Origin: Bacteroidales bacterium
Lineage (GTDB): Bacteria > Bacteroidota > Bacteroidia > Bacteroidales > JALTDM01
DNA length: 12,248 nucleotides
Reading direction: 5' to 3'
Assembly (NCBI GenBank): GCA_027074135.1
Contig: JALTDM010000083.1
Location: 1-12,248 of the forward strand
This document shows, piece by piece, positions 1-7,090 of this stretch (position 1 is the stretch's first letter; the number at the start of each line of letters is the position of its first letter). The notes under the pieces are model-generated. The model was not told where the DNA came from, ran no database searches, and was given only the letters and a program-made list of their open reading frames with translations. The position numbers and the translations under genes were made by a program.

Positions 1-86
1 ACAGGTCGCATAATCTAAACTGTTTTCACGTCGCTAACATACTAAAAACTAGTGAGATGGCAATGGGAATGCTAGCGAAAATCCAA

Positions 87-127
87 AGAAATAAAATAAA
101 AAGGGACTGCCTTTTTGGACAGCCCCT
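87..127 (-). terminator. Intrinsic terminator-like hairpin, minus strand
   Basis: Bases 102-127 form a hairpin: GGGACTG and CC on the left pair with GG and CAGCCCC on the right around a TTTTT loop. There is one bulged base and one A/C mismatch, which becomes a G-U pair when read on the minus strand. On the minus strand the stem is followed by a T-rich run (87-102), as expected for Rho-independent termination. No minus-strand gene is visible between here and uvrD, so what it terminates is unclear. Confidence 0.55.
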
Positions 128-148
128 CATAATGACGGTGGGTAAATG

Positions 149-181
149 AATGAGATTATTACACAACCTGGGTTACTCATT
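149..181. repeat. REP-like palindrome
   Basis: AATGAG (149-154) and CTCATT (176-181) are perfect inverted arms, with an inner AACC/GGTT pair. The sequence continues into ATGACG on the right. A close match to the right flank, CTCATAATGACG, occurs at 126-137. The overall form (GAGATT...CTCATTATGACG) resembles intergenic REP palindromes common in Bacteroidota. The family assignment is from memory of such repeats, not from a search. Confidence 0.45.
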
Positions 182-238
182 ATGACGTGTATTGTCCTGT
201 ATAGTTATCTGAAGTGAAAAAAATCTTATTTTGAAGAA

Positions 239-267
239 GTCATGCTGTACTCGTTTCGGTATCTCCC
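239..267. repeat. Degenerate REP-like GTCATGCTG...CGGTATCTCC element
   Basis: GTCATGCTGTACTCG is followed by TTTCGGTATCTCCC. The arms ATGCTG and CGGTAT pair as RNA with two wobble pairs around a short loop. The pattern resembles the widespread intergenic palindrome GTCATGCTGAACTCGTTTCAGCATCTCC, here decayed at several positions. It lies in the non-coding space upstream of the helicase gene. Confidence 0.4.
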
Positions 268-392
268 TGTTTTTCGGCAGTTCAAAACAAAAAAACACTA
301 CAGCCAATTGTATTATGTGTTTTTTTAAGTTTTGCAAAAATCTACACATTAGCATAAATAAATTTGTTGATAACCTGTTTGGATTATCTTTC

Positions 393-420
393 TTGCCAAA
401 ATTTTTTATCTTTACCTTTG
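393..420 (+). promoter_or_regulatory. Bacteroidota-type promoter of uvrD
   Basis: TACCTTTG at 413-420 fits the TAnnTTTG -7 box, and TTG at 393-395 lies 17 bases upstream as a plausible -33 element. The helicase ATG follows 19 bases after the -7 box, giving a short leader that contains AAAGGGAG. The match is by eye and no transcript data exist. Confidence 0.6.
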
Positions 421-439
421 TGTCAAATAAAGGGAGTTT

Positions 440-2743
440 ATGAAGAAATTTGATTTCAAGGCAGAGCTTAATGAAGAACAATACGAAGCCGTAACTTGGG
501 AATACTCTCCTTCGGTGGTAATTGCAGGTGCCGGATCGGGCAAAACAAGAGTGATAACTTACCGTATTGCTTACTTGCTGAACAATGGTGTAAATGCAAT
601 AAATATCCTCGGACTTACTTTTACCAACAAAGCCGCAAACGAAATGAAAGAACGTATTGCTGCACTTATTGATAATGAAAGAGTTACGCGCTACCTTATG
701 CTTGGAACCTTCCATTCGGTTTTTAATAAGATTTTGCGGCGGGAAGCCGGTGTGTTGGGCTACAATAGAGATTATACCATATATTCTCCCGAAGATGCAT
801 ATATTCTCATTCGCGAGATTGTGGCATCAATGGGGCTTGACAACAAAAAATATGATTACCGTGCCGTTTACAAGCGAATTTCTTACCTGAAAAATTATAT
901 GTACACACCCGAAAGGTACATGGCAAATGAAGATTTGATAAGAAATGATAAAATAAACAAAATTGGGAACTTCGTTGATGTGTATGATAGATACGAGAAG
1001 AAGAAGAGAGAAAACAATGCAATGGATTTTGATGATTTGCTTTTGAATACATATTTTTTGCTGAAAAAATACGAGGATATAAGGTCTAAATATAAAAACT
1101 TGTACAGTCACATTTTGGTGGATGAGTTTCAGGATACCAACATTGTGCAGTACGAGATTACAAAACTACTAGCCGGAAAAGATGACGATATAATGGTAGT
1201 AGGCGATGATGCACAGAGCATTTATTCGTTCCGCGGTGCAAATTTGCAAAATGTGTATAGTTTCATTAGAGAATACAATGCCAAAAAGTTTTTGCTAAAG
1301 CGTAATTACCGCTCCACTCAGCACATTGTGCAGGCTTCCAATCATCTGATTAACAAAAATAAGGAGCAAATAAAAAAAGAGGTTTATTCGCTTAAAGGTT
1401 ACGGAAACAAGATTTTGATTAAAGAAACGGAGTTTGACTCCGAAGAAGCCGAATTTGTAGCAAAAGATATAAAATCACGACTTTATCTGGAAAGAAAAGA
1501 GTATAAAGATTTTGCAGTGCTGTACCGCACCAATTCGCAATCACGAAAGATTGAAGAGGCTTTGAGAAGGGAAAATATACCTTATCGTGTGTATGGCGGC
1601 ACATCGTTTTACAATCGCAAAGAAATTAAAGATGTGTTGGCATATCTTACATTTTTGATAAATCCTGATGATACTGTTTCTTTCAAGCGAATTGTGAATT
1701 TTCCCAAACGAGGTATTGGAGACTCCAGCGTTGCCAAAGTTTTTGACTATATGACCCAGACGGGAAAATCCTTATCAGAAGCATTAAACGAATTAGACAA
1801 AATACCGTTACCAGCAAGGTCAAAAAAACAGCTTAAAGATTTTTTAAGTGAGTTGAATAAATTTTTTGCAGATTTGGATAGTGTGCCGGTTGCAACTTTG
1901 ACTAAGGAACTTACACAAAAATTTGGTATTCAGGAATATTTGAAAAGCCAAAACGAGGAAGAAAAGGCTGCAAATGTTGATGAACTCATAAACAGTATGG
2001 CAGATTTTGAGGCCGCAGCCGCCGAAATGGACGAAGGGCAAGAAACGGTTGATGTTACCGTTAAAGCATATCTGGAGTCGGTGTCGCTGATTACCGATTT
2101 GGACAGTGATGACGAAGAAGAAAACAAGGTACGCATAATGACTGCACATACGGCAAAAGGGTTAGAATTCCCGACTGTTTACATTGTGGGTGCGGAAGAA
2201 AATTATTTCCCGATATCGCAAAGCAAAGATTCGCAAGACCGTATAAATGAAGAACGCAGGTTGTTTTATGTGGCGATGACGCGTGCAATGGAGAATCTCA
2301 TCATAACTTATTCAAAAGTGAGGTACCAATACAACAATATTGATTACAGGAATCCAAGCCGTTTTTTGAAAGACTTACCAAGCGGACATATAAAATTTGA
2401 GGGCACAGGTAGTTTATTTGACAATGATTACAGGCAACAAAGAACTACAGCAGAAACATATTTTTCGGAAAAACGCATTGCAACCAAACCAACTGTAACT
2501 CAAAAAACTACATCAACACCACCAAAAGAAAATTTAAAGAAAATCAACAGCCGCATCTCAACAGAAATAGAGCAATACGGAAATATTAAACCGGGAACAA
2601 GAGTAAAACATGAAAAATTCGGTATGGGAACTGTTGAGAAACTTCTTGGTAATCCGCCTGATACAAGAGCTATTATAAATTTTGATACACAGGGACAAAA
2701 AACTTTGCTCTTGAAATATGCAAGGTTGATGGTGGTGGGGTAA
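440..2743 (+). CDS. uvrD: UvrD/PcrA-type superfamily 1 DNA helicase
   Basis: ATP-driven 3'-5' DNA helicase/translocase of the UvrD/PcrA/Rep family, acting in the cytoplasm in nucleotide excision repair, mismatch repair or clearing of replication blocks. The 767-residue protein has all core motifs in order: Q motif LNEEQ (10-14), Walker A GAGSGKT (30-36), motif Ia LTFTNKAANEM, Walker B DEFQDTN (from D228), motif III GDDAQSIYSFRGA (from G255), motif IV KRNYRST, motif V TAHTAKGLEF (from T568) and motif VI ERRLFYVAMTRA (605-616). The C-terminus (about 719-763, starting GTRVKHEKFGMGTVE) matches the Tudor-like RNA polymerase-binding tail of PcrA. Length is normal and nothing looks broken. It has its own promoter and is followed by an 87-bp gap with a separate promoter. 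UvrD and PcrA cannot be told apart with confidence here; the C-terminal tail leans towards PcrA. Confidence 0.95.
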   Translation: MKKFDFKAELNEEQYEAVTWEYSPSVVIAGAGSGKTRVITYRIAYLLNNGVNAINILGLTFTNKAANEMKERIAALIDNERVTRYLMLGTFHSVFNKILRREAGVLGYNRDYTIYSPEDAYILIREIVASMGLDNKKYDYRAVYKRISYLKNYMYTPERYMANEDLIRNDKINKIGNFVDVYDRYEKKKRENNAMDFDDLLLNTYFLLKKYEDIRSKYKNLYSHILVDEFQDTNIVQYEITKLLAGKDDDIMVVGDDAQSIYSFRGANLQNVYSFIREYNAKKFLLKRNYRSTQHIVQASNHLINKNKEQIKKEVYSLKGYGNKILIKETEFDSEEAEFVAKDIKSRLYLERKEYKDFAVLYRTNSQSRKIEEALRRENIPYRVYGGTSFYNRKEIKDVLAYLTFLINPDDTVSFKRIVNFPKRGIGDSSVAKVFDYMTQTGKSLSEALNELDKIPLPARSKKQLKDFLSELNKFFADLDSVPVATLTKELTQKFGIQEYLKSQNEEEKAANVDELINSMADFEAAAAEMDEGQETVDVTVKAYLESVSLITDLDSDDEEENKVRIMTAHTAKGLEFPTVYIVGAEENYFPISQSKDSQDRINEERRLFYVAMTRAMENLIITYSKVRYQYNNIDYRNPSRFLKDLPSGHIKFEGTGSLFDNDYRQQRTTAETYFSEKRIATKPTVTQKTTSTPPKENLKKINSRISTEIEQYGNIKPGTRVKHEKFGMGTVEKLLGNPPDTRAIINFDTQGQKTLLLKYARLMVVG

Positions 2744-2783
2744 AAAAATGATTTATTACACCAAAACAATCAGATAAACAATT

Positions 2784-2791
2784 TATATTTG
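2784..2791 (+). promoter_or_regulatory. -7 box upstream of DUF4290-murA
   Basis: TATATTTG is a perfect TAnnTTTG -7 box, 39 bases before the DUF4290 ATG. I see no good -33 TTTG at the usual spacing. If used, it drives DUF4290 and murA together, separately from uvrD. Confidence 0.5.
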
Positions 2792-2830
2792 TAACCGTAT
2801 TTTTAAATAAAGTAAAAAACTTCAAAAGAA

Positions 2831-3472
2831 ATGGAATACAATACTCAAAGGGAAAAACTTATCTTGCCCGAATATGGCAGGAACATTCAAAAACTCGTAA
2901 ATGTCCTCAAAACCATAGAAGACAGGGAAAAAAGAAATGAAATGGCAAAGTACATTGTCCATCTTATGGGCAATATTACCAACAAAACCCATACAAATCA
3001 AAGGCATAAATTGTGGTTTCATCTTGCAATGATGGCCAATTTCGAGTTGGATATTGATTATCCGTATCCGTTGCCTTCACCAGAAGAGCTGTCCAAAAAA
3101 CCGCCTAAACTACCGTATAAGAAAAATAAAATAATGTTTCCTTATTACGGCAAAAACATTGAAAATCTGCTGAATACAATAGCGGAAATGGAAGACGAAA
3201 ACTACAAAAGGTTTCTCACCGAAATTACTGCTAATCATATGAAAAAACTTTATGCTACCTGGAACAAAGCACAAGTAAACGACAATATCATACTTGAAGA
3301 CATAAAAAAAATAACAGGGGGTAAATTGAATTATACCCTGAATGAAATAAAACTATTACCATTAAGGGACTTAATTAAAAATAATAACAACAATAACAAC
3401 AAACGCCGTCAGCAACAAAACAATAATAACAACAACAATAATAATCGTAATAATAATAACGGTCGCAGATAA
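2831..3472 (+). CDS. DUF4290 family protein with Asn-rich tail
   Basis: A 213-residue protein of unknown function. The N-terminus (MEYNTQREKLILPEYGRN) and the later sequence FPYYGKNIENLLN are typical of DUF4290, a family I know from Bacteroidota, often encoded beside murA. There is no signal peptide or membrane segment, so it is probably cytoplasmic. The two similar stretches L-PEYGRNIQKLVN (near 12-25) and FPYYGKNIENLLN suggest an internally repeated helical unit. Residues about 184-213 are a low-complexity tail of Asn runs broken by KRR, QQQ and single Arg, encoded by an AAT/AAC triplet tract (3380-3469). Its TAA stop overlaps the murA ATG by one base, so the two are probably translationally coupled. 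A role near peptidoglycan synthesis is inferred only from this linkage. Confidence 0.85.
   Translation: MEYNTQREKLILPEYGRNIQKLVNVLKTIEDREKRNEMAKYIVHLMGNITNKTHTNQRHKLWFHLAMMANFELDIDYPYPLPSPEELSKKPPKLPYKKNKIMFPYYGKNIENLLNTIAEMEDENYKRFLTEITANHMKKLYATWNKAQVNDNIILEDIKKITGGKLNYTLNEIKLLPLRDLIKNNNNNNNKRRQQQNNNNNNNNNRNNNNGRR
3380..3469 (+). repeat. AAT/AAC triplet microsatellite coding the Asn-rich tail
   Basis: The last 30 codons or so of DUF4290 are almost all AAT or AAC, interrupted by Lys/Arg and Gln codons. Such triplet tracts can change length in frame by slippage. The tract ends directly at the murA start codon. Confidence 0.85.
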
Positions 3473-4788
3473 TGTCTATTTTTCAGGTAGAAGGCGGGAC
3501 AAGGCTTAAAGGCACTTTTGAGCCGCAAGGTGCCAAAAACGAAGCATTGCAAGTGCTTTCTGCCGTATTGCTTACCAAAGAAGAAGTAACAATAAGGAAT
3601 CTGCCCAACATCAGGGATATAAACAATTTAATTAAAATCCTTGAAGAGCTCGGAGTTAAGGTAAAAAAATCAGGCGAACACACATATTCTTTCAAAGCCG
3701 ATGAGGTAAATATTGAAATGCTTTATTCCCCGTCGTTTTTCAAACTTGCCACCAAGTTACGGGGATCAATTCTTATTGTAGGTCCGTTGCTTGCACGATT
3801 TGGCATAGGCATTATTCCTTCACCGGGAGGAGACAAAATAGGCCGTCGCAGGTTGGATGTGCATGTACAAGGTCTAACATCATTGGGAGCCGATTTTGAA
3901 TATGAGCCGGATAACAAGGTTTATGCCTTCAAGTCAAATGGCAGGTTGAAAGGTACATATATGCTTCTTGACGAGGCATCTGTAACCGGAACGGCAAATA
4001 TTGTAATGGCGGCAACTCTTGCCAAAGGCAAAACGGTGATCTACAATGCAGCCAGTGAGCCTTATGTTCAGCAGCTCTGCCGTATGCTCAATTCGATGGG
4101 AGCAAAGATCTCGGGTATAGGATCAAATCTTTTGACTATTAACGGTGTGGAAGAATTACACGGCACTACACACGAAGTGTTACCGGATATGATTGAAGTC
4201 GGCAGTATAATCGGTCTTGCTGCAATTACTGCATCGGACATAACAATAAAAGGTGTAGAAGAAGAACATCTTGGCATTATTCCTAAGTCGTTCGAAAAAA
4301 TAGGTGTTAATGTTGAATTTACGGAAGAAGGACTTCATATACCCGTACACGAGCATTACCAAATCAAAAAGTTTGTGGACGGATCAATAATGAATATTTC
4401 CGACGGAATATGGCCTGCTCTTACTCCCGACCTCATAAGTGTTTTTCTTGTAACAGCAATTCAAGCAAAGGGGAGTGTGCTTATTCACCAAAAGATGTTC
4501 GAAAGCCGCTTGTTCTTTGTAGATAAGTTGATTGATATGGGGGCACAAATTATTTTGTGTGACCCGCACCGTGCCACAGTGATTGGAATAAACCGTGAGT
4601 ATAACCTTAGAGCAACCACAATGAGCTCGCCGGATATTAGGGCTGGGGTGGCTTTGCTTATTGCTGCTATGAGTGCTAACGGTACTAGTACTATCCACAA
4701 CATCGAACAAATTGACCGTGGTTACGAAAAAATTGAAGAACGGCTAAACAAGATAGGTGCAAGAATCAAGCGTATTTCCATTACTTAG
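3472..4788 (+). CDS. murA: UDP-N-acetylglucosamine 1-carboxyvinyltransferase (MurA), Asp-type active site
   Basis: Transfers enolpyruvate from PEP to UDP-GlcNAc, the first committed step of peptidoglycan synthesis, in the cytoplasm. The 438-residue length suits the EPSP synthase-like two-domain fold. Seen in the sequence: GAKNEALQ with K22 and N23 (substrate loop), KLRGSI with R97, the active-site loop PGGDKIGRRRLD (118-129), LDEASVTGTANIVMAATLA, and NISDGIWPALTPDL with D320 as the likely catalytic Asp. The position equivalent to E. coli Cys115, the fosfomycin target, is Asp121 (codon GAC at 3832-3834). Family knowledge says Asp here keeps activity but prevents fosfomycin alkylation. The ATG shares its A with the upstream TAA, so translation is probably coupled to DUF4290. 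The stop overlaps the convergent gene at 4781 by 8 bases. EPSP synthase (AroA) is a relative, but the motifs fit MurA. Confidence 0.96.
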   Translation: MSIFQVEGGTRLKGTFEPQGAKNEALQVLSAVLLTKEEVTIRNLPNIRDINNLIKILEELGVKVKKSGEHTYSFKADEVNIEMLYSPSFFKLATKLRGSILIVGPLLARFGIGIIPSPGGDKIGRRRLDVHVQGLTSLGADFEYEPDNKVYAFKSNGRLKGTYMLLDEASVTGTANIVMAATLAKGKTVIYNAASEPYVQQLCRMLNSMGAKISGIGSNLLTINGVEELHGTTHEVLPDMIEVGSIIGLAAITASDITIKGVEEEHLGIIPKSFEKIGVNVEFTEEGLHIPVHEHYQIKKFVDGSIMNISDGIWPALTPDLISVFLVTAIQAKGSVLIHQKMFESRLFFVDKLIDMGAQIILCDPHRATVIGINREYNLRATTMSSPDIRAGVALLIAAMSANGTSTIHNIEQIDRGYEKIEERLNKIGARIKRISIT

Positions 4789-5329
4789 TTTTCGTAAACA
4801 TAAAGGTTGCAAATTCTTTCCGTTGAGTTGAAACAGCCATAAATCTGTATTTACCCGGGTTAAGTTTTTTTATGGGTATGCGTTTTTTTCCTACAGCACA
4901 CTTAGTTATGCAAATGCAATTATCAGGGCTGTAAGTGCCGTCAACAGGTACGATAGATGCATAAGTAAACATTTTTATGCCGTAAAACACATCCATAAAT
5001 CTTTCGTTATCTATCATTGTGTGGGTAGTAGTTTGCACCAACCGGTATTGGCTTCGTGATAGTGCAGGTAATCCTTTTACTTTGAGACCGGAAAGTTTTT
5101 TTAACTGCTTTCTCATTTTTTTTGTTGTCTTTAGTAAGTAGGCTGTACGACAAAATACTACATCGTCATCTGTTTTTTTTGTGCCATTATCGTAATATAC
5201 ATTTGCAAGTACCAGGTAATTACCGAATTTAGTAGTATAAGTGCTGTCGGCTTTCAGGTAATATCCTGCTTTTTTCCCGTTTCCGTTTAACGAAACTATT
5301 AGCATTATTGACATAAAAAAATTAAACAT
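4781..5329 (-). CDS. Hypothetical secreted protein
   Basis: A 182-residue protein I do not recognise. I chose the ATG at 5327-5329 because the protein then begins MFNFFMSIMLIVSLNG, a plausible signal peptide or N-terminal anchor, and a TACCTTTG -7 box lies 20 bases upstream. The reading frame continues 21 codons further to 5392, but that extension covers the promoter. The mature part is basic (KKMRKQLKKLSGLKVKG) and near the C-terminus carries a Cys cluster, DNCICITKCAVGKKR. It ends in KYRFMAVSTQRKEFATFMF, which looks like beta strands. It overlaps the murA end by 8 bases tail to tail and is divergent from kdsB across about 100 bp. Export to the periplasm or outer membrane is inferred from the signal sequence only. 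It could be lineage-specific. Confidence 0.6.
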   Translation of the reverse strand: MFNFFMSIMLIVSLNGNGKKAGYYLKADSTYTTKFGNYLVLANVYYDNGTKKTDDDVVFCRTAYLLKTTKKMRKQLKKLSGLKVKGLPALSRSQYRLVQTTTHTMIDNERFMDVFYGIKMFTYASIVPVDGTYSPDNCICITKCAVGKKRIPIKKLNPGKYRFMAVSTQRKEFATFMFTKTK

Positions 5330-5349
5330 ATCTGCAATATTTATCAAAT

Positions 5350-5357
5350 CAAAGGTA
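5350..5357 (-). promoter_or_regulatory. -7 box for the hypothetical secreted protein
   Basis: On the minus strand 5357-5350 reads TACCTTTG, a good TAnnTTTG box, 20 bases before the chosen ATG at 5329. No convincing -33 TTTG is seen at normal spacing. Confidence 0.5.
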
Positions 5358-5399
5358 AAAGTATAAAAAATGCAGTGACCTGTTGCACTCAAATTATAT

Positions 5400-5407
5400 T
5401 ATTTTTG
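5400..5407 (+). promoter_or_regulatory. -7 box upstream of kdsB
   Basis: TATTTTTG fits TAnnTTTG and lies 25 bases before the kdsB ATG at 5433. It is 42 bases from the divergent -7 box at 5350-5357, so the two promoters share one short control region. Confidence 0.5.
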
Positions 5408-5432
5408 TGACAAATTAAATAGAAAACTTTAG

Positions 5433-6194
5433 ATGAAAGCAGTAATTATAATTCCCGCAAGATATAAATCTAGCCGTTTCCCCGGCAAGCCTCTTGCCAA
5501 GATAGCCGGTAAATCAATGATTCAGCGTGTTTACGAAAGGGCAAGCCTTACGGGAAATGATGTGTATGTGGCTACAGACGACGAAAGGATCGAAAGCGAA
5601 GTAAAATCTTTTGGCGGCAATGTGGTGATGACATCTGTGTTTCACAATAGCGGAACGGAAAGATGTGCCGAAGCCATAATGAAAATCACGGGAAATTACA
5701 GGGCAGTGGTAAATGTACAGGGGGACGAGCCATTTATTGACCCCGACCAAATAAAAAAAGTGATAAGATTGCTTGAAAAAGACAAACAAGCACAAGTTTC
5801 AACACTTGTAAAAAAGATAAAAAACGAAAAAGAAGTTTTTGACCCTAATGTACCCAAAGTAGTGTTCGACAGCCGAGGTTATGCCCTGTATTTCAGCCGA
5901 AGCACAATACCTTATGTGAGAGGAGCGAATGAAAATAAATGGTTTGAAAAGGCTGAATTTTACAAGCACATTGGTATTTATGCTTATCGCAGGGAAGTAT
6001 TACTTGAATTAACCACCCTTGACCCTACCGGTGCAGAGCAAGCCGAATCGTTGGAACAATTGCGGTGGTTGCAGCACGGATACAGCATAAAAACAGCAGT
6101 TACCGAATCGGAAACCATATCAGTAGATGTGCCGGAAGACATAGAAAAAGCGGAAGAGTTTCTGCGAGCCGGTGGTTTTGATGCAAATAGCTGA
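5433..6194 (+). CDS. kdsB: 3-deoxy-manno-octulosonate cytidylyltransferase (CMP-KDO synthetase)
   Basis: Activates KDO with CTP to form CMP-KDO, the sugar donor for the lipopolysaccharide inner core, in the cytoplasm. The 253-residue length is standard. The N-terminal nucleotide-binding signature is IIPARYKSSRFPGKPL (6-21). Further family blocks are VYVATDDERI, SGTERCAEA, VVNVQGDEPFI with D98 and E99, YFSRSTIPYVR, YKHIGIYAYRREVL, EQAESLEQLRWL and ISVDVPEDIEKAEEF, with D232 as the likely second metal ligand. No residue looks missing. It shows that the host is Gram-negative and makes KDO-containing LPS. It is divergent from the unknown secreted gene. It is followed after 63 bp by an OsmC gene with its own -7 box, so it may be a single-gene unit. 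Confidence 0.96.
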   Translation: MKAVIIIPARYKSSRFPGKPLAKIAGKSMIQRVYERASLTGNDVYVATDDERIESEVKSFGGNVVMTSVFHNSGTERCAEAIMKITGNYRAVVNVQGDEPFIDPDQIKKVIRLLEKDKQAQVSTLVKKIKNEKEVFDPNVPKVVFDSRGYALYFSRSTIPYVRGANENKWFEKAEFYKHIGIYAYRREVLLELTTLDPTGAEQAESLEQLRWLQHGYSIKTAVTESETISVDVPEDIEKAEEFLRAGGFDANS

Positions 6195-6225
6195 ATTTAG
6201 GCATATGTAATTAAAAAATAGTAGT

Positions 6226-6233
6226 TACTTTTG
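6226..6233 (+). promoter_or_regulatory. -7 box upstream of the OsmC-family gene
   Basis: TACTTTTG fits TAnnTTTG and lies 24 bases before the ATG at 6258, within the 63-bp kdsB-osmC spacer. No clear -33 element is visible, and read-through from kdsB is also possible. Confidence 0.5.
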
Positions 6234-6257
6234 TGACGTAAAATAAAAAAGAGTGCT

Positions 6258-6680
6258 ATGAAAGATACACAAACAGTAACCTGGATGGAAGATTTGGCTT
6301 TTGAAGGTGAAGTAAACGGACATAAAATTATTTTGGATGCGGAAGCTCGTGTTGGCGGTAAAGACAGAGGACCCAGACCAAAGCCGCTTATGTTAACTTC
6401 ACTTCTTGGCTGTACGGGAATGGATGTTATTTCAATTTTGCAAAAAATGCGCGTGGATGTAAAAGACTTTAAAGTGCATGCAGATGCCGAACTTACCGAA
6501 GAACATCCCAAACATTACAAAAAGATTCATTTGATTTATGAATTTACAGGCAAAGATTTGCCTATGGATAAGCTCGAAAAAGCCGTAAATTTGAGTCAAG
6601 ACAGGTATTGCGGTGTGAGCTACCTTTACAAGCAAGTAATAGACCTTACTTACGAAATTAATGTTAATAATATCAATTAA
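6258..6680 (+). CDS. OsmC family protein (peroxiredoxin-like)
   Basis: A 140-residue OsmC/Ohr-superfamily protein. Members form domain-swapped dimers in the cytoplasm and many reduce organic hydroperoxides through a Cys pair. Both expected cysteines are present: C52 in LTSLLGCTGMDVISIL, at the start of the long central helix, and C118 in DRYCGVSYLYKQ. The N-terminal strands (VTWMEDLAFEGEVNG), the GGKDRGPRPKPL segment before the first Cys, and EHPKHYKKIHLIYEF are all typical. The short length and the YCGVS form around the second Cys resemble the YhfA-like branch rather than Ohr or OsmC proper, so the natural substrate is uncertain. The ATG follows a -7 box, and a strong terminator lies 22 bases after the stop. 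Confidence 0.9.
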   Translation: MKDTQTVTWMEDLAFEGEVNGHKIILDAEARVGGKDRGPRPKPLMLTSLLGCTGMDVISILQKMRVDVKDFKVHADAELTEEHPKHYKKIHLIYEFTGKDLPMDKLEKAVNLSQDRYCGVSYLYKQVIDLTYEINVNNIN

Positions 6681-6702
6681 ATATACAGTTCTATTTTGAT
6701 TG

Positions 6703-6732
6703 AAAAGGGCTACCATGCGGGTAGCCCTTTTT
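6703..6732 (+). terminator. Intrinsic terminator after the OsmC gene
   Basis: AAAAGGGCTACC (6703-6714) and GGTAGCCCTTTT (6720-6731) form a perfect 12-bp stem around a 5-nt loop, ending in a T run. The adenines on the left arm also provide a T tract for minus-strand transcripts, so it could work in both directions. Confidence 0.9.
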
Positions 6733-6862
6733 GTTTATGTGCCGCTCCTACGGAGCTTTGATGTTTTTTTATTTCCTTTAACCCCAAATTACGCATTAGA
6801 AAATTAAATCGTGATTAATTTTCTGTGGCTAAAGCCAAAAATTTTTAATGTAAATATTTTAA

Positions 6863-6882
6863 CACCGCCTTATAAGACGGTG
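6863..6882. repeat. Near-perfect 20-nt palindrome
   Basis: CACCG and CGGTG flank a CTTATAAG core, with one C/A mismatch pair. It belongs to the palindrome cluster after the OsmC terminator. Confidence 0.6.
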
Positions 6883-6914
6883 CTAATCATATTATTTTTT
6901 CATTTTGCCGTCCG

Positions 6915-6943
6915 TCACCCATCTGTATTTACCCTCAAGGGTA
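6915..6943 (+). repeat. TCACCCATCTGT-CTCAAG repeat unit, copy 1
   Basis: TCACCCATCTGT (6915-6926) is followed by the hairpin TACCCT-CA-AGGGTA (6930-6943). A second copy with the same 12-mer and the same CTCAAG hairpin core lies at 7348-7380. The stem sequences differ, but both still fold. Confidence 0.65.
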
Positions 6944-7070
6944 GAAGCATTGTTTCCTCCTTTGAGAGCCTGTCCCGAATATGTTTGGTGAGATGATTAA
7001 GGAGGGTGATAGATAATAAAACTGGCATTAATCAGGTTATCGTTTGTTCGAAAATACCATTTTTGTATAG

Positions 7071-7090
7071 CCCTGCCTTTTAAGGTAGGG
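7071..7090. repeat. 20-nt palindrome CCCTGCCTT/AAGGTAGGG
   Basis: Two 9-base arms pair around a TT loop with a single G-T wobble. It has no T tract on either side, so it is not a standard terminator. It lies inside the long-range inverted repeat. Confidence 0.6.

Noticed and set aside
173..715. 180-codon open frame on the minus strand
   Set aside because: It spans the uvrD promoter, the REP-like element and the helicase start in antisense; its composition is not protein-like and no motif is visible.
4384..4710. Minus-strand open frames within murA
   Set aside because: They are antisense to a fully conserved enzyme gene and show no independent motifs.
5330..5392. Longer start at 5392 for the hypothetical secreted protein
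   Set aside because: The extra 21 residues would cover the TACCTTTG promoter box and bury the signal-like segment internally.
6811..6996. 61-codon open frame on the plus strand in the palindrome-rich spacer
   Set aside because: It is built almost wholly from palindromes and repeat unit copy 1; it has no plausible start context or known motif.
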